5,249 bases of DNA, from positions 1-5,249 of the forward strand of contig JAGAJD010000155.1 of NCBI GenBank assembly GCA_017626275.1, read 5' to 3'. Source of the stretch: Lachnospira sp. (GTDB taxonomy: Bacteria > Bacillota > Clostridia > Lachnospirales > Lachnospiraceae). The translations under genes were made by a program, and so were the position numbers. The notes beneath the pieces were generated by a model that was not told the origin of the DNA, made no database searches, and saw only the letters and a list, made by a program, of their open reading frames with translations. Below are positions 1 through 4,132 of this stretch, in pieces (position 1 is the first letter of the stretch; each line of letters opens with the position of its first letter).

Positions 1-1169
1 GCAAAACTACGGGAATATATATTCATATTCCCTTCTGTGTATGTAAATGCGCATATTGTGATTTTTTATCAGCGCCTGCAACAGACTCTGTTAAGGAAAA
101 TTATGTAAATGCGCTTATTGAAGAAATAAGACTTACAGCAGAGACTTTTGCAAAACAGGATAAAAAATATACGGTGAATACACTTTTTATAGGCGGAGGA
201 ACGCCGACTTCAATAAATCCGGAACTGATTAAAAAGGTTCTGGATTTTGTGTATTGTAAGTTTAATATCGCACAGCAGGCGGAGATTACGATTGAGTGCA
301 ATCCGGGAACACTGACAAAAGAAAATGCACAGATTTACTGGAGTGCAGGAATCAACAGGATAAGCTTCGGTCTGCAGTCGGCAGATAATAAGGAATTAAA
401 GCTTTTGGGAAGGATTCATACGCTTGAGCAGTTTGGTGAGAGCTTTGACATTGCAAGAAATGCCGGCTTTGACAACATTAATATTGATATTATGTCGGCA
501 CTTCCGGGTCAGACCTATGAGGGCTTTAAAGAGACTGTGGATAAGGTTATCGCATTTAATCCCGAACATATTTCTGCGTACAGTCTGATTCTTGAGGAGG
601 GAACAAGGCTTTATGAGCATATAGAGGAATATCCTGCACTTCCCGATGAGGATACCGAGCGGAAAATGTACTCATATGTGTGCGAAAGGCTTGATAATGC
701 AGGTTATGACCAGTACGAAATCTCTAACTTTGCGAAAAATGGCTTTGAGTGCCGTCATAACCTGTCATACTGGGAGAGAAAAAACTATCTCGGCTTTGGA
801 ATAGGAGCGGCTTCGCTGTTTGAGGAGTGCCGCTATACCAATATAAGCGATATAGAGGAGTATATCCGTTTATTGTCAGAGCCGGACGATGAGGCGGCAA
901 AGCTTAATTGTGTCAGGGAGGAAAGCAGGAAGCTTTCAGAAGCAGAACAGATGGAGGAATATATGTTTCTCGGACTGAGAAAAACAGGCGGCATATCAGT
1001 GAGTGATTTTTTTAACACATTTAACAGACGCATTGAAGAAATCTATGGCGGTGTCATTGATAAAAATATCGGATACGGTCTGCTTCAAAGGTGTGGTGAC
1101 AGGCTTTTTCTTACACGGCACGGCATTGATGTCAGCAATGTTGTAATGGCGGATTTTCTGCTTTCATGA
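1..1169 (+). CDS. hemW: HemW-type radical SAM protein (heme chaperone, coproporphyrinogen III oxidase-like), 5' partial
   Basis: The reading frame is open from the window edge (first full codon at 3) to TGA at 1167-1169, giving 388 visible residues. HemW proteins are usually about 375-390 residues, so only a few N-terminal residues are missing. Counting the codon at 3 as residue 1, the radical SAM cluster motif is C12-x3-C16-x2-C19 followed by Asp-Phe, in the context HIPFC...YCDF. Phe where oxygen-independent HemN has a fourth Cys is typical of HemW. Further family blocks are GGGTPT (64-69), ECNPGT (98-103), RISFGLQS (119-126), the IDIMSALPGQT region (about 160-171), ECRHNLSYW (249-257) and the HemW C-terminal block EEYMFLGLRKTGG (318-330). 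The family binds a [4Fe-4S] cluster and SAM. HemW proteins that have been studied bind and deliver heme rather than oxidise coproporphyrinogen, so an 'oxidase' label would be misleading. An extra Cys14 sits inside the motif. No terminator is visible after the stop, and the 3' end overlaps the convergent araC-type gene. Confidence 0.93.
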   Translation, partial: KTTGIYIHIPFCVCKCAYCDFLSAPATDSVKENYVNALIEEIRLTAETFAKQDKKYTVNTLFIGGGTPTSINPELIKKVLDFVYCKFNIAQQAEITIECNPGTLTKENAQIYWSAGINRISFGLQSADNKELKLLGRIHTLEQFGESFDIARNAGFDNINIDIMSALPGQTYEGFKETVDKVIAFNPEHISAYSLILEEGTRLYEHIEEYPALPDEDTERKMYSYVCERLDNAGYDQYEISNFAKNGFECRHNLSYWERKNYLGFGIGAASLFEECRYTNISDIEEYIRLLSEPDDEAAKLNCVREESRKLSEAEQMEEYMFLGLRKTGGISVSDFFNTFNRRIEEIYGGVIDKNIGYGLLQRCGDRLFLTRHGIDVSNVVMADFLLS

Positions 1170-1923
1170 GCTTTTTAATGAACTGTCTCGGTGTTTCGTT
1201 CATGAACTGTTTAAATTCACGCTGAAAATGTGCCTGATCAGAGTAAGCTATATGAGCAATAAATTCGGAATTACTGCGCTGCGGATTTTTAATAATTTCC
1301 GATAATGCCTGCTGGAAGCGTATAAGGCGGCAGTAATCTTTTGGACCGTAGCCCCAGTAGGAGGTGAACATTCTGTTAATCTGGCGGTTTGAATAGCCTG
1401 TGATTTCGGAAAGCTCGTTGATTGTAATACAGCCGTCGGTTTCCTTTATGACAGTGCGAAGCTTTAAGAGCTTTGTCGGACATACTAATATTTTATTATT
1501 TAAAAAATCGTTTATAAGAGAAGTCCGTGTGTCAAATGACCGGGAGGCGGCGAGCTGCTTTAACAGGACAGCAGTCATGTCATCATTTTCGGGAGTATAC
1601 CGTGTTACAGGTTTTGATGGGCTGAACGGAATTTTTAAGCACAATGCATCATCAAACCGCACACCGATTATGTGCGTGCAGTCATCAGGTGTGAATGTAA
1701 TTGTGCAGGACGGTGAATGTACGCAGTAAATGCAGCCATTGCCGGAAGCGTTATACGCAATAATGATATCCGTAAAAGGAGCAGGGATAAATGTAAGCGG
1801 CTGCGGCACAGGTGATTTATAAAGCTCGTAAAAACAGAAGGTATGGCGGTTGCCTGTAATCACGGTGGTGTTTTGAGTGTTTAGCAGTATATATGGCTGT
1901 ATCATTGGATTTTCGGAAATCAT
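1132..1923 (-). CDS. AraC/XylS-family transcriptional regulator
   Basis: This is a complete 263-residue gene, with ATG at 1923-1921 and TGA at 1134-1132. The start is supported by GAAAGGA at 1940-1934, 10 nt upstream; the internal Met7 has no comparable site. The C-terminal part (about 166-253) is an AraC-type double helix-turn-helix. The first HTH is around ITINELSEITGYSNRQINRMF (split about 166-186), and the second is around the IAHIAYSDQAHFQREFKQF region (about 222-240), followed by the family's TPRQFIKK end. The N-terminal 150 residues are a sensor/dimerisation region. A segment at 86-100 (IGVRFDDALCLKIPF) recalls the 'GxRF.PG' block of AraC proteins with a DUF6597-like N-terminus, but this is a weak resemblance and the ligand is unknown. 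The gene is divergent from amt and converges on hemW with a 38-bp overlap. Divergent placement makes the amt intergenic region a possible target, but many AraC regulators act elsewhere, and the sequence does not show the target. Confidence 0.93.
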   Translation of the reverse strand: MISENPMIQPYILLNTQNTTVITGNRHTFCFYELYKSPVPQPLTFIPAPFTDIIIAYNASGNGCIYCVHSPSCTITFTPDDCTHIIGVRFDDALCLKIPFSPSKPVTRYTPENDDMTAVLLKQLAASRSFDTRTSLINDFLNNKILVCPTKLLKLRTVIKETDGCITINELSEITGYSNRQINRMFTSYWGYGPKDYCRLIRFQQALSEIIKNPQRSNSEFIAHIAYSDQAHFQREFKQFMNETPRQFIKKLMKAENPPLQHC

Positions 1924-1933
1924 AATCTTTAAT

Positions 1934-1940
1934 TCCTTTC
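1934..1940 (-). promoter_or_regulatory. Ribosome binding site of the AraC-family gene
   Basis: GAAAGGA on the - strand lies 10 nt before the ATG at 1923. It is a moderate Shine-Dalgarno match and fixes the start at Met1 rather than Met7. Confidence 0.6.
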
Positions 1941-1944
1941 AAAA

Positions 1945-1954
1945 AACACGTGTT
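1945..1954. repeat. Perfect 10-bp palindrome in the araC-type leader
   Basis: AACACGTGTT is a perfect inverted repeat with no spacer (5+5). It lies between the predicted -10 of the AraC-family gene and its Shine-Dalgarno site, roughly 20-30 nt after the predicted transcription start. This position would suit a repressor operator, possibly for autoregulation. No regulator can be named from the sequence, and a 10-bp palindrome may occur by chance. Confidence 0.35.
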
Positions 1955-1982
1955 ATACCTAAGATAATTAGAGTATAAAAAA

Positions 1983-2010
1983 ATAATAAAAGAAAAATTA
2001 AAAAAGTCAA
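1983..2010 (-). promoter_or_regulatory. Predicted sigma-A promoter of the AraC-family gene
   Basis: On the - strand, TTGACT (2010-2005) is followed after 16 bp by TATTAT (1988-1983). These are five-of-six matches to both consensus hexamers. Transcription would start near 1976 and give a leader of about 50 nt containing the 1945-1954 palindrome. The region is very A+T-rich, so a chance -10 match is easy, but the -35 is specific. Confidence 0.5.
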
Positions 2011-2020
2011 GAAAAAATGT

Positions 2021-2051
2021 CCGATTTTTTCAATAATTATAAAAAAAGCGG
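2021..2051. repeat. AT-rich imperfect dyad in the divergent promoter region (possible operator)
   Basis: CCGATTTTTT (2021-2030) is matched by an inverted arm at 2042-2051 (AAAAAAGCGG) across an 11-bp centre. Nine of ten positions pair, with only A2024/G2048 mismatched. It covers the -35 zone of the amt promoter and ends 3 bp before its -10. It also lies about 45-75 bp upstream of the predicted start of the AraC-family gene. It is upstream of both predicted starts, so it would act as DNA, for example as a binding site shared by the two divergent genes. Part of the match is an A/T run, which lowers its weight. Confidence 0.35.
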
Positions 2052-2053
2052 AG

Positions 2054-2059
2054 TATAAT
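2054..2059 (+). promoter_or_regulatory. Predicted -10 element of the amt promoter
   Basis: This is a perfect TATAAT, predicting a start at about 2064-2067, just before the leader hairpins. No good -35 lies 16-18 bp upstream; the 17-bp position reads CAATAA. There is no extended TGn motif. A strong -10 with a poor -35 suggests dependence on an activator, or that the main control lies downstream in the leader. Confidence 0.5.
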
Positions 2060-2070
2060 AAGCAACATAA

Positions 2071-2099
2071 ATTGAACAGGCGATACACAAAGGCGTGTA
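2071..2099 (+). promoter_or_regulatory. Candidate ANTAR-target tandem hairpins (antiterminator) in the amt leader
   Basis: The second hairpin (P2) is TACAC (2084-2088), hexaloop AAAGGC (2089-2094), GTGTA (2095-2099). It is a perfect 5-bp stem with A at loop position 1 and G at position 4. A weaker first hairpin (P1) is ATTG (2071-2074), hexaloop AACAGG (2075-2080), CGAT (2081-2084). Its stem has 4 bp, one of them a U-G, its loop has A1 but not G4, and it shares T2084 with P2. Known ANTAR antitermination targets are two closely spaced stems with hexaloops carrying A1 and G4, the second overlapping a terminator, and they are often upstream of nitrogen genes. Here P2 overlaps the 5' arm of the terminator at 2089-2134, so the two folds exclude each other. 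P2 fits well and P1 only partly. No ANTAR protein gene is in the window. Confidence 0.55.
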
Positions 2100-2134
2100 A
2101 CCATTACTATAATGGTTATGCGCCTTTTTCGTTT
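2089..2134 (+). terminator. Leader intrinsic terminator (attenuator) upstream of amt
   Basis: The 5' arm 2089-2106 pairs with 2110-2127 across the triloop CTA (2107-2109). The result is an unbroken 18-bp stem with two G-U pairs (2097/2119 and 2096/2120), and U residues run through 2125-2129 and 2132-2134. It lies about 25 nt after the predicted amt start site and about 115 nt before the amt start codon, so it can only act on the amt transcript. That makes it an attenuator rather than an end-of-gene terminator. Confidence 0.85.
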
Positions 2135-2156
2135 ATAAGAATCAACTGAAAGGTTC

Positions 2157-2201
2157 GTGTTCAATACTCCTGGCGGGAAAGGGCCCTCCCAAATGGAACA
2201 T
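2157..2201 (+). promoter_or_regulatory. Structured leader element with anti-Shine-Dalgarno sequence, upstream of amt
   Basis: After the attenuator, TGTTC (2158-2162) pairs with GAACA (2196-2200), extended by a G-U pair at 2157/2201, and encloses a G/C-rich core that stands out in an A+T-rich region. Within the core, GGGA (2175-2178) can pair with TCCC (2187-2190); GGC (2172-2174) with GCC (2183-2185) is an alternative. CCTCCC (2185-2190) is also a perfect complement of the amt Shine-Dalgarno GGGAGG (2232-2237), so the core could hold or release the ribosome site. It matches no riboswitch class I recognise. The function is inference. Confidence 0.35.
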
Positions 2202-2231
2202 CAAAATTAAAAATAAATTTAATGAAAAAAA

Positions 2232-2237
2232 GGGAGG
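2232..2237 (+). promoter_or_regulatory. Ribosome binding site of amt, deciding the start codon
   Basis: GGGAGG lies 8 nt before ATG 2246, ideal spacing. An in-frame ATG at 2222 would place this site inside the coding region and has only A+T-rich sequence before it, so 2246 is the start. Confidence 0.85.
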
Positions 2238-2245
2238 AAATAATT

Positions 2246-3988
2246 ATGGAATTCTCAGCAGTTAATACAGCGTGGGTGCTTATAGCAGCAGCTTTGGTAT
2301 TCTTCATGCAGGCAGGCTTCTGTATTTTGGAATCCGGTCTTACAAGAGCTAAAAATGCCGGAAATATTATTATGAAAAACTTAATGGACTTTAGTATCGG
2401 AACACCGATTTTCTGGATAATCGGATTTGGTATTATGTTTGGTTCGTCAAATGCGTTTTTCGGAGGAATTGATTTCTTTTCAAGAGGTGATTATTCAGCA
2501 ATAACACCGGTAGGCGTTCCTTTCTATGCATTTTTCATTTTCCAGACTGTGTTCTGTGCAACAGCAGCAACAATAGTTTCAGGAGCAATGGCAGAAAGAA
2601 CAGATTTTAAAGCATATTGTATATACAGTGCAATTATTTCATTAGTCGTATATCCTGTATCAGGACACTGGATTTGGGGCGGCGGCTGGTTAGCTGAGTT
2701 AGGCTTCCATGATTTCGCAGGTTCATGTGCAGTACATATGGCAGGCGGATGTGCAGCGTTAATCGGTGCAGCAGTACTTGGACCTCGTATCGGTAAGTAT
2801 GATAAGAACGGAAAGCCAAGAGCTATCCTTGGACATAACCTGACAATGACAGCTTTAGGTGTATTTATTCTCTGGTTCTGTTGGTTTGGATTTAATGGTG
2901 GTTCTACCGTAGCCATGGAGGGAACAACAACAGCAGCAGACGGAACTGAAATGGTAATGGGAGCTCTTGCAGGTTTGGTATTCTCTACAACGAATCTTGC
3001 AGCAGCGGTTGCGACTATCACAACAATGACTTTTACATGGATAAGATATAAAAAGCCTGATGTTTCAATGTCATTAAACGGTACACTTGCAGGTCTTGTT
3101 ATGGTAACTGCAAGTACAGACTGTATTGATATGTATGGTGCAGCAATAGAAGGTGTGATTGCAGGTTTTGCAGTAGTACTGGTGATTGAATTTATTGATA
3201 AGGTATGTAAGATAGATGACCCTGTTGGTGCAGTCGGCGTTCACTTTGCAAACGGTCTGTTAGGAACTCTCTGTGTAGGTCTTTTCTCAACAGGTCAGAA
3301 TGGTGTCGGTGCAGGTCTTTTCTACGGCGGCGGCTTCAAGCAGTTAGGAATCCAGGCATTAGGTGTTGTAACTGTATGTGCATGGGTTGGCTTGACAATG
3401 TTTATTACTTTTGAGGTATTAAAGCATACAATCGGTTTAAGAGTACCGGCAGATATTGAAATCAAGGGTCTTGACTATGCAGAACATGGTCTTGCAAGTG
3501 CTTATGCTGGTTTTGAATTTTCAGCAAATGATTTGACTATCGCTTCTGATGATGAGGTAGAGGTATTCGGTTCTGCTAAGCTTGATGAGGCAGTACCGGC
3601 AGTTGTCAAGAGTTCACCTGATAAGACAAATAAGATTACAAAGGTCGAAATCCTTGCAAAGCAGTCTAAGTTTGAGAAGTTAAAGAAGGCTATGAACGAT
3701 ATCGGTGTTACAGGTATGACAGTAACTCAGGTACTCGGCTGTGGTACACAGAAAGGTGCACCTGAATATTACAGAGGTGTTGAGGTTGATATGCAGCTTC
3801 TTCCAAAGATTCAGGTTGAAATGGTTATCTCTAAGGTACCTGTTGCAGATGTTATTGATGCCGCAAGAAAGGCTCTTTACACAGGACACATCGGTGACGG
3901 TAAGATTTTCATTTATGATGTTGAGGACGTTGTAAAGGTTCGTACAGGCGAAAGCGGATATGACGCTCTTCAGGGTTCTGATGACTAA
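2246..3988 (+). CDS. amt: Ammonium transporter (Amt/MEP) with fused C-terminal PII (GlnB/GlnK) domain
   Basis: The protein has 580 residues, against about 400-430 for an ordinary Amt. Residues 1-400 are the membrane channel (family topology 11 helices), beginning directly with TM1. Pore residues known from E. coli AmtB are present: twin His H164 and H333, D156 in DFAGS, W144, gate F103 and F216, and S220. The conserved cytoplasmic tail (GLD...EHG...AY, 408-420) and an acidic linker (about 425-460) lead into a full PII domain (about 463-572). That domain has GMTV (490-493), the T-loop (498-517), PK521, the B-loop TGHIGDGKIF (546-555) and VRTGE (565-569). Against E. coli PII, Q39 (Q502), K58 (K521), R47 (R510) and R103 (R566) are kept. 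Tyr51 is Val514, R38 is Thr501 and R101 is Lys564. The protein should import ammonium and gate itself by effector binding, without uridylylation. It is transcribed alone, with an attenuator before it and a terminator after it. Confidence 0.97.
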   Translation: MEFSAVNTAWVLIAAALVFFMQAGFCILESGLTRAKNAGNIIMKNLMDFSIGTPIFWIIGFGIMFGSSNAFFGGIDFFSRGDYSAITPVGVPFYAFFIFQTVFCATAATIVSGAMAERTDFKAYCIYSAIISLVVYPVSGHWIWGGGWLAELGFHDFAGSCAVHMAGGCAALIGAAVLGPRIGKYDKNGKPRAILGHNLTMTALGVFILWFCWFGFNGGSTVAMEGTTTAADGTEMVMGALAGLVFSTTNLAAAVATITTMTFTWIRYKKPDVSMSLNGTLAGLVMVTASTDCIDMYGAAIEGVIAGFAVVLVIEFIDKVCKIDDPVGAVGVHFANGLLGTLCVGLFSTGQNGVGAGLFYGGGFKQLGIQALGVVTVCAWVGLTMFITFEVLKHTIGLRVPADIEIKGLDYAEHGLASAYAGFEFSANDLTIASDDEVEVFGSAKLDEAVPAVVKSSPDKTNKITKVEILAKQSKFEKLKKAMNDIGVTGMTVTQVLGCGTQKGAPEYYRGVEVDMQLLPKIQVEMVISKVPVADVIDAARKALYTGHIGDGKIFIYDVEDVVKVRTGESGYDALQGSDD

Positions 3989-4012
3989 GGATTAGCTTAT
4001 AATAGTATACGG

Positions 4013-4048
4013 AGTCCGTCTGACGATTCGTCAGGCGGACTTTGTCTT
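4013..4048 (+). terminator. Intrinsic terminator after amt
   Basis: The arm 4013-4025 pairs with 4029-4041 across an ATT triloop, forming a 13-bp G/C-rich stem with one T-G pair (4019/4035). The tail is TTTGTCTTAT. It begins 25 nt after the amt stop and separates amt from the flavodiiron gene. Confidence 0.9.
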
Positions 4049-4073
4049 ATTATAAAAACAGTAATGATTACTA

Positions 4074-4101
4074 TTGTATTTTTCTCAAAAAAATATATAA
4101 T
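4074..4101 (+). promoter_or_regulatory. Predicted promoter of the flavodiiron protein gene
   Basis: A perfect TATAAT (4096-4101) is preceded at 16 bp by TTGTAT (4074-4079), a weak -35 with only TTG matching. The start would fall near 4108, about 25 nt before the ATG. The amt terminator upstream means this gene needs its own promoter. The stretch is so A+T-rich that the exact element is uncertain. Confidence 0.4.
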
Positions 4102-4120
4102 AATATTATTATAATGCTAT

Positions 4121-4125
4121 GGAGG
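4121..4125 (+). promoter_or_regulatory. Ribosome binding site of the flavodiiron protein gene
   Basis: GGAGG lies 7 nt before ATG 4133, a strong site with good spacing that fixes the start. Confidence 0.85.
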
Positions 4126-4132
4126 TAGAATA

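Noticed and set aside
1400..1729. 109-codon open frame on the + strand
   Set aside because: It lies antisense to the AraC-family gene, whose double HTH and N-terminal domain are clearly real. It has no family resemblance.
2171..2186. Sigma-54-type promoter (TGGC...GC) before amt
   Set aside because: The spacing and the -12 element do not fit: after GG at 2172-2173 the required GC at 2184-2185 reads CC, and there is no TTGC.
2222..2245. In-frame ATG at 2222 as the amt start
   Set aside because: It has no Shine-Dalgarno site, and the strong GGGAGG (2232-2237) would lie inside the coding region. ATG 2246 has ideal spacing and starts directly with the conserved Amt N-terminus.
2066..2245. Glutamine riboswitch, T-box or PreQ1 riboswitch in the amt leader
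   Set aside because: None of the conserved bases of the glnA glutamine RNA motif, of a T-box (AGGGTGG...ACCGCG) or of PreQ1-I could be found.
2524..3021. 165-codon open frame on the - strand inside amt
   Set aside because: It is fully antisense to conserved membrane helices of the transporter, has no ribosome site, and its composition is that of a reverse shadow.
4110..4115. Second TATAAT as the -10 of the flavodiiron gene
   Set aside because: Transcription would begin within the ribosome binding site at 4121-4125. The upstream TATAAT at 4096-4101 is more sensible.
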